Positions 41,443-54,923 are shown, counted from the stretch's first letter. The stretch is 64,000 bases of DNA from Perca fluviatilis (GCF_010015445.1 NC_053129.1:17878249-17942248), one strand, 5' to 3'. Notes: generated by a model from the sequence alone, not told the origin. A program made the numbers and translations.

Positions 41443-44400
41443 ATGTCCATGCTTGCTGAACGTACGTACATTTCTTTTAGAGTTTTGACGGATATTTCCC
41501 TGTTTTTTTCACTGTAACAATGTTAATTTATATGTTTTGTGTTCGCTAAAACCCGCCGCAACCAGCTATCGAGAGGCTTTCTTCCGAAAGTATTCCGTAT
41601 TTCGTACTTATTAAACTATTCGGGTAGCTAGCATTAGCATTGATACAGCAGTCTGTGTAAACACGTGCTTTCTCTGCATCTCACTGCAGTAACATTTCAT
41701 TAACTCAGTTTAGCTAACTTTATTGTGCTTAATTGCCTAACATTTGTATTTATGTATTTACTATTTTTTAAATACATTTGATGTAAGCTATGGCACATTG
41801 TTCTCAGTTGTTCTCAACATGAGTTTAAAACATTGCTTCTGCTCTGATTTCCGTAATATTGACAGTTGTCAGCCGTTGTTTTTACATGCACACGACACCT
41901 CATTGTCATGTGCACCCCGATGTTTTGACCAAGTGACCATATCACTATACTGTAAGGTTTTGAAATATGTGTATTTAAATGATTAAATGCTCAGGACAGT
42001 ACCTCACTGTGATAGGGCTAAGTTATATCTGATATATGTGTGTTATAAAATACGTTTCATAAACGCATTATCTGTCATATTTCGATACTGCGTTGTAACA
42101 AGTTGTGTGTGTACACAAGGTCTAGTCGGCGTCGCATTGAAGTGCGAGTTGCTTGTCCTGCTTGTTTATGTCATGTTTTGTTGGATGACTTTGATGTTAT
42201 GATTTTGCTGCTCTCTATCCAGCCCGGAGGAAACAGAAGTGGTCTGTTGACCCCAGGAACAGCGCCTGGAGTAAGGATGACTCCAAATTCGGTCAGAAGA
42301 TGCTGGAGCGAATGGGCTGGTCCAAGGGCAAGGTGAGCTGGATCTTCCTGGCTGGGTCAACAGTGTATGAATGAGTTGGTGAACATCTGTGTCAATGTTA
42401 TGTCCTTTCTTTTCATGTCAAGGGCCTGGGCAGAAGTGAGCAAGGCTCCACTGACCATATCAAAGTAAAACTTAAAAACAACAACTATGGTCTTGGAACC
42501 AGTGCCAGCTATGAGGTGAGCACACACTTTGTAACTTAACACTAACATTCAACATCATTTTGTGTCTCTGTTTTTTTTTCAAATTTTTTTTTCACAATTT
42601 GTTAATTTTAAAGGGTAACTACTGTTTTTTTTTCCAACCAAGACCATATTTCCCTAATTTTTTGTGTGTAAGTGACTGATAGGAACAACAATCTTTGAAA
42701 TTGGTCCAGTAATATGAACACTGTAACTGGTAGCCACAGAAAGGGCTGCAGTGTAACCCTGTGGGGCAAATGTGCATCGTCAATTTGGTCTAGAGCTTGG
42801 CAATATATCAATATTATATTGATATCGTGATATGAGGGTAGATATCGTCTTAGATTTTGGATATTTTAATATCGTAATATGACACAAGTATTGTCTTTTC
42901 CTGGTTTTAAAGGCTGCATTACAGCAAAGTGATGTACTTTTCTGAACTTACCAGACTGTTGTAACTGTTCTATTATTTGCCTTTACCCACTTAGTCATTA
43001 TATCCACATTACAGATGATTATTTATCAAAAATCTCATTGTGTAAATATTATGTGAAAGCACCAAAAGTCAACATTACAATATCGTTGCTGTATCGATAT
43101 CGAGGTATTTGGTCAAAAATATTGTGATATTTGATTTTCTCCATATCGCCCATAATTTGGTCCACTAAAAGTAGGGCTGGGACGATTCGTCGACGTAATC
43201 GATTACGTAAATGCGTTGACACAAATAATTTGCGTTTAGAAATCTAAAAATAACATGGCTTCCTCCAGCAACAGCGCAAGTATGGATTCCTTGCAAGTTC
43301 AACAACACGTTGAGAAAAGGGCTCGCACACGGTTCTTCTAAAGAGTATTTTACTCTTAATGCCAACAGTAACGTGGTAGTCTTTTAGACTTTGTAAAATG
43401 CATCCCTGAGTCAGGATAACAGCAGCAAAACACCGTAAGTTCTGCTCACCTTTTTGTCCCTTTCCCTCCCAAGTAGAGTTTAGATTCTCTGCCCGAACTT
43501 GACCCACGGGCCGGGTCGGGCCGATATTTCCCGCCACTATCCTCGGGCCGAGCCTGACACTTGATCAAGCATTTGTGTTTTTTTAATCATTACTTTATTA
43601 GCCTAATTGGGTGGGGAGAAAGCTATACCTCTCCAGCTTCTCTCGTAACTCTAGATATGTCCTGCACTGACTTGAGTGTGAGGTAAACTGTGCTAAATCG
43701 TGTCTCCGCCATCTGTAGCACGTAGTCTTCGATAATTGCACAACCAGGCCAGATTGTTTCAGATATCTCACGAGTCCTTTATAACATCAGTTATAATGGC
43801 CCACGTATTAAAAAAATTGTCGGGTTTAAATCGGGCTTGGGCTCATAATTCCAGTTAATGTATCGGGCCGGGCTTGGACACAATGTGCACGGGCTCGGGT
43901 AGGGTTGGGCTTGATTTTTTTTTTGGGCCTGATGTAAGCTTTACTCCCAAGCATGTGCGATTATCAACATAGTGACATGGAATGTGTTCCCAGTAGTAGC
44001 CAAACGGTATGTTAGTCCGTTGATTCTTTTTAATTCCCCGCTGTGATTTAACATTAAGCATCATCAAATGCTTCAGTCAGTCGGCAGTGTTATTTTTTTG
44101 GTTTACCACCATCATGAATGACCCAATCGATTACAGACTGTTATATTAGACACTCTTCAACTTATGTTGGATTTATTTGATACATCTGATTTCATGTTGC
44201 TAAAATTGCACTTTTTTACTGTAAGATTAAAGGGACGAGCTTGGATGTTAAACAAGAGCTTATTCATTATTTTACCTACTACTGTTAAAAAAAGCAAATA
44301 CAGGCTACTCTTTGCAATTGTTCTGTTTACTTTAAGTTTTTATTTTTGTATTCCTCCTGAAAGTGATTTTATTTTGTTGTTGGATTGATAGCCTACATCG

Positions 44401-47400
44401 GACTTCAGGTTGCACTACAAATTCATTTTACTTGAACAGTGTAGTGTTAAACAATTTTAATAGAGATTTGAACCTTACTGAAATTTGTTTTGTGTAAATT
44501 GTTAATAATTGAGCAATGGGAAAATAATCGATAATTGAAAGATTAATCGTTAGACGAAAAATGTATTGTTATATTAGTCGACTAATTGAAAAAATAATCG
44601 CTAGATTAATCATTAAAAAGTAATCGTTTGGGACCGCCCTAACTAATAGTGCTTTTTGTGCCGCTGAAAGGCTCAGATTAAGTGTCTAAGTGATGGTATC
44701 TGACAACATTATGTAAAGGATCCCTACAGAGAGAGGCCTTTTTAAACCCTATTCAAGACCTTTCTGTTTAAAAAAAAAAAAAAAAAGAAACGAGGAAGAA
44801 AACAAAAAAAAAAAAAAAAACAACAAAAAAAAAAAAAAAAAAGAGGCAACATATTTTCACATGTAAATCGGTAAACTATGTGTTTATTTCAACCAAAACT
44901 AGAGTTGCGATTGTTGCAAAAGGGGAAAGACGACCCAAAACAGCTTTACATAGTTGTATTTTGTTTCTGTCGACTTTGAATGAAGTGTATTTTCGATGCT
45001 AAAATAACTGTTTATGGCTTTAGCGAATGTAATTTTGCGGATGTTTTTATGTTTAAAAAAAGGATCTTACCCTTTAACAGAAAGGTCGTCCTCCTCCTTA
45101 AAAATCCTTTCTATAATGTTGTCAGACACTTAGAATATTAATCTGAGCCTGTCAATGGCAAAACAAGCCCTTTTGTGAACGTAAATACAAGCTGCACAAT
45201 TGCCCTATTAACTTACATTGCAGCTTGTTTTTGCCGCTGCCAACTGCAGCAATCTTGCTTAATACTGGACCAATGTCAAAGATTGTTGTTCCCATCGGTC
45301 ACTTAGACACAAACACCTAGGAAGATTGTTTCCAGGTTGAAAAAAACAGTAGTTAGCCTTTAACACGTACAAAAAACAAATGAGTCTCTTTTTGAGTGAT
45401 TTTTCCAAGAGAACCTAAATGTTATTAGAAGAAAAGATGTTATTAGATCATCATAATGATTACATCACTCACAAGGCTGTTTGTAGATGTAGGTTTCAAT
45501 GCATGGGAGCAGTGTATTTTTATGTGCCTTGAGGGGGTTTATGTAAACTACTTTAATTTATCATTTATCTTTCTTGAGGAATATTAGTCTCTAAAATTAC
45601 ATTTATTTCAGTTTAAATTTAAATGACTACACAAATACTTAGTCTTACCCCTTAATACTGGAAAAAAAACAACATAATATCATTGCATTATACAGAGAAG
45701 TTTCTGCTATAAGACTACCTTCTTTCATATAAATGGGCTGTAAAAAATAAACACCTGTCCGTATTACATCCTCCAAAATGGTCATACAGTTAAAATAACA
45801 CCTAAACCATTATAGCCTTCATGAAAGGAGGATTTATGGCAGGGCGGTTGTATTAGATTGCATTAGTTTTAGCTAGGTGTACCTAATAATAAACTGGCAA
45901 CTGAGTATACAAATCCATAATTATCTCCTGTATTACTTTTGTAGTTAATTGACGGTTCTGTTGTGTTGACATCTGGTGTGTTCACAGGATAACTGGATTG
46001 CCCACCAAGATGATTTTAATGAGCTGCTTGCTCAACTGAACAACTGCCATGGTCAAAACAGCGGCACTGGTATGTACTGTTTGTAATTAGAGATGTTCCG
46101 ATGCTGCCTAAAACACTGGTATCTGGAAGTACTGGAGTTTATGCACCGATCTGATACCACGTAATAAAGCCCCAAAGAAAATCTACGTTAAAGTAGTTTA
46201 TGTTCTTTTCCGTTATAACTGACTGTCAAACTAGATAATAAAAGAAAGTTCTGTGGCATTCATTGTTTGTGTTTGTTCATGTTTTACAAAGAGTTTTTCC
46301 TGAGCCGACAGAGAACAAAGATAGAAATAATATCACATCCGTACAGGGATAGTGGTATACAGTTGTTAAAATATATGACACACTGGGATCGGTACTTGGT
46401 ATCGGCCGATACGCAAGTTCAGGTATCAGAATCGATATCGGGAAGCAAAAAATGGTATTAGGCCATCTCTATTCATAATGTGCATATATTGCACGGTTTA
46501 CTAACGGGTTGAGAATTTATTTGTTGTGGTCCAGTTCTGTGTACTGTTCAAACCAGTGTCCCTTGTTCTTCACCTACCAATTACATTAAAGAATTTTTTT
46601 TTAATTGATTTCAGTATGAAAACAAAAACAACGTCCTTAAAGGAATACGCCACCGTTTGTTGAAGTAGTGCTTATCACCGTCTACCCTGGCTGTAGATAG
46701 GTGGGCCAACGCATTTTTTTGTCTCAGTGCAAGTAATTCCTTTTTTTTTTTTGTCTTTTGTTGGCTCACTTTTACTCACAACATGCTAACCGGCAACATA
46801 GGATTCCATTCACTATGCTAAGCTAACTAGCGGCGGCGCTGCCAGTGTTGCACCGGACTAAAACAATGCATGCACAAAAAATGCGTTGGCCCACCTATCT
46901 ACAGCTAGGGGAGACCGCGATAAGCCCTATTTCAACAAACGGTGGTATATCCCTTTAAAGTTTACTGCCCCTGCAACACCACAATGTAATCATGCACTTT
47001 GTTGGCTCTGGTTGTGTAAAAATGTGACTTTAAATAGTTGATTAGATCTGGCCAAAGGATATTGCCTATTTTATATGTATTTGTGATTACATTTCTATTT
47101 CTCTTCAACTAGTGGGTAGTAATATAGAAATGTATGTACTGACACTGACATGTGATACATACATATGATATGACTGACACTACATTATCTAAAGTTGATA
47201 CATCAATGTATACTTAACTCCAGCAAGCATTGAGTGACCCATCACATGTAATATGCAATATATCTATACTCTTCTATACTTACTTTCAGTAGTAACCTTC
47301 TCAACACTGTGGCTCTGTATTAAACTACACAACTACACCAAATTACAGTGCAGTTATTTCCGGTTGGTTGGTCCATCTATTGGACAGTAGAGGGTGCTGC

Positions 47401-50400
47401 ACTGCAACATTTAGAAGAGAAAACGGTCACTGTCATACAATAAACATCTTTATCACTGTTCTGGGAAACCAAGCATATATAGAATACTGTTTTGTTCGAG
47501 TTGGTAAAGATGTGCAATAATGCTGAACATGAATCGGTAATTACACGTGGCCATATTTTATTTTTTATTTTTTTGTAATTATCTATAGAACCTCCACCAC
47601 CAGAGGAGCCGAAAGGATTCAGCTTGGAAGAGAAGTCCAAGACCTCCAAAAAGAGGGTCCATTACATGAAGTTCACTAAGGGTGAGTTGATCTTTACAGC
47701 AGGAGATCAGAGGGGATAAACCTAGCTCAGGACAAATATGCACGCAGGGTTTTCCTTTTCTCATTCTCAAGTCATTACATTGATTAACTTTAGTATCATG
47801 TAACAAACTCTGAATTACATGTTCAGCGTGTAGACAAAATTTCACATTTCAACCCCCCCCACAGCAACAACTTAAAGCAACACCAAAGATTCTTTTGTAC
47901 CTTTTTAAAATAATGTTTCCAAAATCATTTCGGTGGTTCATCAACTCGTAACAGGGTGAACGGCACTTCTGCATTCGCTTTGCGGCCCTCTATCTGCTAC
48001 AACCAGACTTTACTGTAAGGTCACACTATTGATATCTTCCTTTGTATTTTGGTAGTATGTGTGCGTGGATGTCATATGTCTGTGTGCCTATGTGTGTGTA
48101 TGTTGTGTATAAGCTATTGGACACCTTAATTTCCTTCGGGATAAATAAAGTATCTCTATCTAAAACGAGTGCAAGTTTGCCAGATCGGGTAGCCGATCTG
48201 TAGTTTGAATGAGAATGGTAATGGACAATTCCGCTTCCAACCTGTAGGGCGACCGAAGAGGAAAAGTGCTTTGGTGTTGCTTTAAGTGCGTGCCTCTACT
48301 TTTTTAGTTTTCTACCTTTCATACAATCAACCCAGACAGACAAAAAGCCTCCTTAACCCCTCGTTGAGCCTTGTGCACTTGGCTCAGACCACAGATGCTG
48401 ATCAGAGCTCTGTCAGCCCGTGCTGGGTCACTTGGCCCGGTCAGTTCTCGGGGAGGTTATTAATAACTCTTCTTTCTACTTTCATTACTCCTTTACACGT
48501 CAGGAAGTCAAGATTTGCTGGTCAAGGCCAGTACACTGAAAGGCACGAGGAGGAATTTGGTGTTCAGGACCACTGGAAACCAAAATGAATAACCAGTAGC
48601 CCATATTTTACTGCTGAACTGCTTTACTTGAGCATGGGGCATAGTTGAGCGATATACAATTTCTTAAGATTAAGAAAATTGTCAGTTTTCATTAATAATT
48701 AGTGCTTTGTGTTATATTTGCAAACTTGCAATATGTAGTAATATTAGTTAATGTGAGTTCTTTTTATTACAGTAATTCCGAATGCAAGAATAGAGGTGCA
48801 AGCTCATCAAATATTGTGTTAAAGTAATTCCTATATAATGGTTTTTGTTATTGAGTTCAGATGTACTTCATCAGGTCAACATACATGGGAAAACAAAATA
48901 TCTCAACTTTTGCCTCACCTGGAAGAGCCTTTAATATTTTACGTCATTCAATAGCAACTTCCTGTTTCCTGTTTGGGGCATCTGGCATGTCCATTTACTG
49001 GCCCCCCAAAACACCTCCCAGAGGCGTTAGATGACCCTGCCAGATAAAACCTGGCCTCAGTCTCTTCCCCAGACCCTCTCACCCTGTTTTTGTGATCTTA
49101 ATTTTGCAGAAGCCAGAAAAAGTAAAAAAAAATAAATAAAAAATTAAGACATGAAGCAGGAACATTAGGGGTGCGATGATTATCCTCCAGATGCTCTCCT
49201 TTCTGCCCTCACTCTCTATACATACTTTATTGAAGTCATACAACTTGGTGTAACAGCAAATTTGTGCAAAAGTTGAGACTTTTCTGACTCGTGAGGAGGA
49301 ATGTTGCCTCAGTTGATGTCCCATATTGGGGGTCTGCATACGTTTGCTGCTTTGATTATGAATGCATCCCTTATGAATGCATCCCTGCCCCCTCTAACTA
49401 TTACTAGTTTATAGTTTCTTAATGACAGATTAGCATAATGAGAATGTAAGATGCATTATTAGCATTTTGCACTGAAATCTTTTTAGTAACATTTCATCAA
49501 TATCTCTAGTACTGTGAATCCCACCAAACTGTGAGCCTATTGAAATGCTACACTATTTGGACCTCTGTATTCTTACAGCTATATTCCCCTCCAAAAAAAT
49601 AAAAAAATTGACCCCATTTAAAAGTGAAAACAATACCTTGCTCAGGTGTTGTTTATCAGTGGAAATTACTGTTGACTCTGAACTTGGGACTCTTTTCAGA
49701 AACAACCCAACTTGTCGTCATCTAATAAAGTCTGATCCCGTATGACTTTAAGTTCTAATCCATTTGAGAAAATCCTTTCCATTATCACCACCAAATGTTT
49801 ATAAATGTCATGGGGAAGCTAAAGAGCAGGTAGCACCTGACACTGCTACTGTTTGTTACATTAAGACATTTGACACCCATTCTCTTTCACTATCTTTATT
49901 TTCTCAGGCTGTCAGAAAACAGCAGGAGGCAGTTTAGGGCAAAGTGTGTTTACACTGGAATTCAATCTTGAGCCAGTTTGTGGCTCTGTAGGTAGTAGAC
50001 CCGTTTTTGGCAACTTAACACCACTTATACTCAAAAGAGGCGGCAACCGTTGTCGTGCAACAGACGGGACGCTGACGCTACTTGTTTGTCCATAAACGAT
50101 TCATAACTTGATTGGAAACTTGAGAGTTGAGTGCCCCTCCTGCCTTAAGTGGTCTGACAGGCATAAACTATCATAAACTGTGCGTTGACTGTTAAACTGT
50201 CATTTTTAAAATGGATGTCTATATGCAGGAAATATGTATGGTCCTTTCGCCATGATATTAGACAGCTACAATCTTGTTTTATTAATGAATTTTTACTTTT
50301 TCTAATCATCTCCTTCTGTTGGCATTGCCTTGTGGTCTGGATTGGCATGGGCAACCAAATGGTTACCTGGCAACATATAACCAGCCTCGCCTGTTTGCAT

Positions 50401-52325
50401 GCTTCCACTGACTGCTTCGATGCCAGCTCCCCTCCCTGCGAAGCTGTTGCCAAGTTAAGGCTTAGTAATAGATTTAGTGTTGCTAAGCATGTTACATGAG
50501 AGGTTGAAATGTCAGATACTACTTATAGTTCTGGATGTGCAGAGATCAGGCAAAGGTCAACCATTGAATTTACCATTTTTTTAAAACCTGATTTCATATC
50601 CAGTCATAACAAAATATAAGATACATAATTAGCTTAGTCTATAATTTGTTAATTCCATGCATTCCTGCTTAAGTACTAGTCTTGTCTAGTAATTTATTAT
50701 TAATTAATTTGTATATTTGATATAATATCTGTAAAATCATTGATGCAAAAAATGCTGTGGCTACATAAGCATCTAAGAACCTCCCAAACATCTCCCTCTC
50801 TGTCTCAGCGCAGGCCTCCTCCTTACTCTCTCCTACTTTTTTATTGATATCCTGTTCAGGCTGGTTCCCTCACTGCCAGCGCTGAGGATTGATGTCCTTT
50901 GTTTGTGGGGAAAGGCACCAAAATCTCCACTGATGAGGTCTGTGGCCCACAGCATAAACTGGTAACCCAGTTTTAATTGCTACCTCCATCTAGCCCCTGT
51001 CACGGCAGCAAGGGTGGTTGATGCAGAATTTAACTACAGCTCTCCATCCGTTGCTCTGTGCGGTTGGCTTTAACGTAGTCTTCGGGCTTTTAACAAAACA
51101 AATATTTGCATTTCAGACCGTATGGGTCTGAAAGGTTTGAGGAAAAAATGACAGACCGTATGAACTATAGCATATCATCAGGCTAAAGAGCTCAGGGCCA
51201 CAGGTAGTAAGTTGTGTTATTTGTTTCCTTAGAAACATCACATGTACCTCCAGTACATGACTGGACGCCATCAATCAATTTTATTTTTTAAGTTTGTGGA
51301 TTTCTCTGTAGAGCCTCAGTGATCTGTTGGTCTGGTTTGACTAGTTATCTGTACTGACAGTTGTTGCCATTTCAACCGTGTCCTTGGAAACCAGCATGTA
51401 TTCACTAACACTTTCCAATGCACCACAGCAGTGCACATGCTTCATCCTGCGTAATGGCATTTAGCCACCTTTCAATGTTTTAACTCCTTTTTTATCAGAA
51501 CATTGTTATTTGCACTTTCACCTAAAAGCCTGAGAATTTTGACAGGTACTTCCTCATCCAAACAGCGAAAGGTCAGATTGGGCATAATTTTACATTTGAC
51601 CTGAGTTCACCAGATGACAAACAGCACAGGCACACCCCTCCCCTCCTCCCATTTATTTTAGTTTTCAACATACTTTCTTGGTTTTACTTCTTAGACCTGC
51701 ATATGCAGTGACTTTCAAAGCTAAGAGTAGGGGAGATAGAGGTTTAAAAGCAATAAATAACCAAATGTTATCGGAGCCCCGCTGAAGGAAGAGGATGCAG
51801 CTGTACGAACAGGACCTGGTCTTGAGACAGACGACTGTGTGCTCCAGGAGTCTTTGAGGCCCGACTTGAAAATGGGAATCCGGAGGTGTGGCGTGGCAGA
51901 CCTTGTCGTCTATTTATTTTTCTTTACCGTTTTATCCCTGGAGCAAAAAGCAAACAACGCAAATCTCCCCTTTCTTTGCTCAAAAGACCACCTCTCCCTA
52001 CCTTTTTAGCCCCAACACACACACACAGATTTAGATGTCTGCATTTCTAAATAAATAATTTTGCAAATGTAAAAACTCACTAGTTTATGCCGTTAATACT
52101 TTGCCTTGTGAATTGGTGATTGTGTCATTTTATCTTGTTTTAATTAGTCTTGTTTTATATATGCCAAACATTTCTATAGTTTTAATGATTTTTGAATTGC
52201 AATTGCTGTATGATTTTGAAATATTTTGTTCCCCCTTTTTAGGAAAGGACCTGTCCTCCCGCAGTGAAACAGACCTTAACTGTATCTTTGGGAAAAGAGG
52301 AAGATCTGCCAATGACAAAGAGCAG
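41443..52325 (+). CDS. pinx1: PIN2/TERF1-interacting telomerase inhibitor 1, first six coding exons (3' end outside window)
   Basis: Nucleolar G-patch protein that binds TERF1 and telomerase and acts in rRNA/snoRNA maturation (yeast homologue Pxr1/Gno1 works with the helicase Prp43). Exons: 41443-41461, 42223-42332, 42423-42515, 45988-46069, 47589-47681, 52243-52325. All join in frame to 160 codons beginning MSMLAEPRRKQKWSVDPRN. The first exon has only 19 coding bases and its last codon is split (Pro7, where mammals have Arg). The G-patch spans about 27-72 (SKFGQKMLERMGWSKGKGLG through NNNYGLG). Then come EDNWIAHQDDFNELLAQLN and KGFSLEEKSKTSKKRVHYMK, then KGKDLSSRSETDLNCIFGKR, all diagnostic of PINX1. 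The last donor (CAG|GTAAGA) ends in phase 0. The Lys-rich C-terminal exon with the telomerase-inhibitory region was not found before 64000, so the final intron exceeds 11.6 kb. Confidence 0.96.
42791..43154. mobile_element. hAT MITE rich in ATATCG motifs
   Basis: 364 bp with 8-bp TSD ATTTGGTC (42783-42790 and 43155-43162, with one spare A at the left). It begins TAGAGCTTGGCAATATATC and ends GATATGG/GCCCATA-like, inverse of a TAGGGCTGGGCGATAT consensus. The interior repeats GATATCG/ATATCGTGATAT near both ends. It is inserted in the left arm of the TTAA foldback element. Confidence 0.82.
43172..44641. mobile_element. hAT element, 1.47 kb, non-coding, containing another hAT
   Basis: TSD ACTAAAAG (43164-43171) against ACTAATAG (44642-44649), one mismatch. 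The ends are TAGGGCTGGGACGAT and, at right, GGGACCGCCCTA. Both subterminal regions carry ATCGATTA/TAATCG motifs. There is no long transposase frame. It starts only 9 bp after the TSD of the preceding hAT and contains the 43474-43943 insertion. Confidence 0.82.
43474..43943. mobile_element. Small hAT-like element nested inside a hAT
   Basis: 470 bp with perfect 8-bp TSD CTCCCAAG (43466-43473 and 43944-43951). The imperfect inverted ends are TAGAGTTTAGATTCTCTGCCC and the complement of the right end, TAAAGCTTACATCAGGCCC. The interior is marked by repeated GGGCCGGGTCGGGCC/CGGGCTTGGGCT motifs in both orientations. Confidence 0.75.
46088..46471. mobile_element. hAT-type MITE in PINX1 intron 4
   Basis: 384 bp with inverted ends TAGAGATGTTCCGATGCTGC (left) and AGGCCATCTCTA (right), and a near-match 8-bp TSD (TTTGTAAT, TTCATAAT; 6 of 8). 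The interior contains GGTATCGGCCGATAC, another palindromic motif. It starts 18 bp after the donor of PINX1 exon 4. Confidence 0.7.
46641..46954. mobile_element. TTAA-flanked MITE with ~80-bp terminal inverted repeats
   Basis: 314 bp between TTAA at 46637-46640 and 46955-46958. The left end AGGAATACGCCACCGTTTGT pairs with the complement of the right end AGGGATATACCACCGTTTGT. Matching continues through GCTGTAGATAGGTGGGCCAA and CGCATTTTTT, about 80 bp, leaving a loop of about 150 bp. It has no coding content. Confidence 0.85.
47876..48281. mobile_element. TTAA-flanked MITE carrying a LINE 3'-tail insertion
   Basis: 406 bp between TTAA at 47872-47875 and 48282-48285. A 13-bp perfect TIR (AGCAACACCAAAG at left, CTTTGGTGTTGCT at right). 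The segment near 48118-48162 (AATTTCCTTCGGGATAAATAAAGTATC and a TCTA tail) looks like the 3' tail of a teleost non-LTR element inserted into it. It lies in PINX1 intron 5. Confidence 0.78.
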
Positions 52326-52437
52326 GTAAGAGGCATCAAATTTACTTACATTATCCACACTGAGAAAATACTGTCTGGCCTTATAATTTAGGCAGATATT
52401 TCCTCTTTTGACATGATTACATTTTCTTTTTTTTTTT

Positions 52438-52622
52438 AAAGATTTTTTTTGTTTGGCCTTTATTTAATACGACAGCTTAAGACTTGAAAGGGGAGAGAGA
52501 GGGGGAATGACATGCAGCAAAGGGCCGTGGGTGGGAATTGAACCTACAACCGCTGCGATAAGGACTGAGTTGCTGTACATGGGGGCACACACTCAACCAA
52601 GTGAACTAACCAGGTGCCCCAA
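52438..52622 (-). mobile_element. tRNA-derived SINE, minus strand
   Basis: Read on the minus strand it starts TGGGGCACCTGGTTAGTTCA. It has an A-box-like TGGTTAGTTCACTTGG and a B-box GGTTCAATTCC (near 52538), then the family-typical CTGCATGTCATTCCCCCTCT and an AATAAAGGCC tail. It is the same family as the copy at 12660-12833 but better preserved. It lies about 110 bp after PINX1 exon 6. Confidence 0.8.
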
Positions 52623-54846
52623 CATAATTTAATTTATCCTGAAAACAAAGGTGCGTACAACCATTTTAAAAATCCAAACAAAAGCCTGTCGATCACTTTA
52701 CAACTTCGGAATTAATGTTTGGTTTGGCTTGCTTTCATTCTGTCATAAAACGACCTAGATATAAAACGTCCAAATATTCACCAAAAAAAACATGTATCCA
52801 AAATGAAACATGGACCCACAGAAACACAAAACAAACTATAAACAGCATAAACAAGTGCAAGTAGTGCATATAATTGAAGCATGACACATAAAATAAAAGT
52901 GAAAATAGCTTATTTCCATAGTTCCAAAGTGTGTTCAAGTGATCGACTTTCATCGTCTTTCACAGGCAGTTTATGATCAGATGCACTTGTCTCTAGGACT
53001 TTCTTGTGTAGTAATTATATCCAAAGTAGGAAATACGGTATGACTAATGCCTGTAATATATGATTATTCATTAGATCCAGTAAGTCTCTTAAGTGCACAA
53101 TATCCAGGTTCAAAAGATCGGTAGAGAATACTCCTAATCCAAACTGTAAATTACTATTTTTGCAGTGAATCTAGTTTTCTAAACCAAGGCCTGTGATCTC
53201 TGTTAACCCAGTCAATGTCAAGTATGCACTGGGGGAGGAGATGGCATACCTCTGGCCAGGTGGCTCGAGCTTATCCGCCTCTGTCTTGGTAATTAAGGGT
53301 GACCACTGGTGCTGATGCCTCCATCAGTCGCTGCAGTATCATGTGATCCTTGTGCTTCTACAGCGCCAAGTTCCTGAGCAGCCTGTGGCCCTAGATTACC
53401 AATGTCACATCGTGCAGCTTTAACACTGCCAACAGGCCACTGATGCCGGCAAGAGCACCTAAATCCAGTTAAAGGATTTGCACTCTTACCCCCTACTCCT
53501 CTCTCTGCACTTCCCCTCTTCTCTACTTCTGTCTTGGAGCGCTCACATCAGGTAGTTATAATGCCAGGGGGCATTATTAAAGGCAAATCAAAATTGGGGT
53601 GATGTGTGCAGAAATCTGAAATAATGACGCTTGCAAAAAAGTTTTTTTTTTTGCTTCTGGCATTGGTGTTAGGTCACATCAAACGTCACTTTACCATTTG
53701 GTGTTATGCTGGCTCTCGTGCTTTTTGAAATGTAGCTTTCAGGCTTAGACAGGTGCAAATTGCATTTCAGTCCTAGTAAGTTCCTTTGGCTTATTTATCT
53801 AAAACAAAACCTTAAATACATTTTCAGATATTACATGTTTTGGATACTAACAAATGGGACTTTTTTCTGACTTTCCATTAACATAAACTGTGATTGTCAT
53901 TGTAAAAACATGAGTAGTGATACAGGCAGACCCAGAACTTTCAAGTCTTTTGTTATAAATTAATAAATCTTCATTCAATAAACTGGTACTTTTCGTTCTG
54001 CTGACTCCATACAGAGCCAAAAGGACAATGACAAATGTAGCTTTTGGACTCAGACAGAGAAAAGCCTCTTGTTGGCTTCCACCTGTTTATCTCAAGCATT
54101 TGGCTTGAAGAAATTGGCATCTTAAAATCCATAAATTGCACGAGAAAAACCTTTTCTATTCCCCCGCAGGTGTCGAGCCATAACATCACAATGGCTACTG
54201 CTCCCTGGCTGATTAACATTGGAAATGCAAGCAATACACACCATCATTTTCTCCCTAATCGTTTGGTTATGGGTTGTTATTTTTCAGCCAGGAGGGACAC
54301 CATTGACCATATCGAAAACACTGAACACAATTACAATGGCATCCCATGAGGCCTTGTGTTGAAGCCCAGCAACATCTGAGGTTACTGGGAAGAGGTAAAG
54401 AGGGTGATGTACCAATCAAGCTCTAGGCATTGTGCAGAATCTCCTGTGAGTGTGTCAGTGACACTGCAAGTGACCCTCAGCGCACCCTGATCTGTGCTTA
54501 CAGTAGTCCACCATCACTATTACAGCACAAATTATGCTCTACTGTGTACATGCATAGAATAATCTCAGTACCCTAAAGGGTTATACTCCTAACTAGTGAC
54601 TATTTGAACATTAGGGGCTTTGGTTTAATGGTGAGGCCAGGGGACCCAACCAAATCTGGATAGGCTAATCCAGAACTGCCCTCCTTCCCACTCATGAATC
54701 TTCCAGTACCTCACCCACCACCTACTGCTGTCTCTCCAGCCTCCCTTCCACCAGTCCCCCACTGCTGGGGTTTTCCTTCCTCTGCAGTGATGTGCTTCCT
54801 GCTCGCCTCTTATCGCTGCTCACAACGCTCCCTGAAACGCAGACAG

Positions 54847-54923
<77 letters not shown>
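54847..54923. repeat. (CA)n microsatellite
   Basis: Uninterrupted CA repeat of about 38 units in the last PINX1 intron. Confidence 0.95.

Larger units (their letters stand above)
42612..45359. mobile_element. TTAA-flanked foldback element hosting nested hATs
   Basis: Bounded by TTAA (42608-42611 and 45360-45363). The left end starts AGGGTAACTACTG and the complement of the right end AGGCTAACTACTG. The inverted match continues about 105 bp, through TAAGTGACTGATAGGAACAA and CAATCTTTGAAATTGGTCCA on the left arm. After the hAT block, the arms resume: GCTCAGATTAAGTGTCTAAG and CTGACAACATTATGTAAAGG near 44670-44730 pair with the complement near 45095-45165. The element is thus a long foldback of roughly 900 bp before later insertions. 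It has no transposase. It lies in PINX1 intron 3. Confidence 0.82.
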
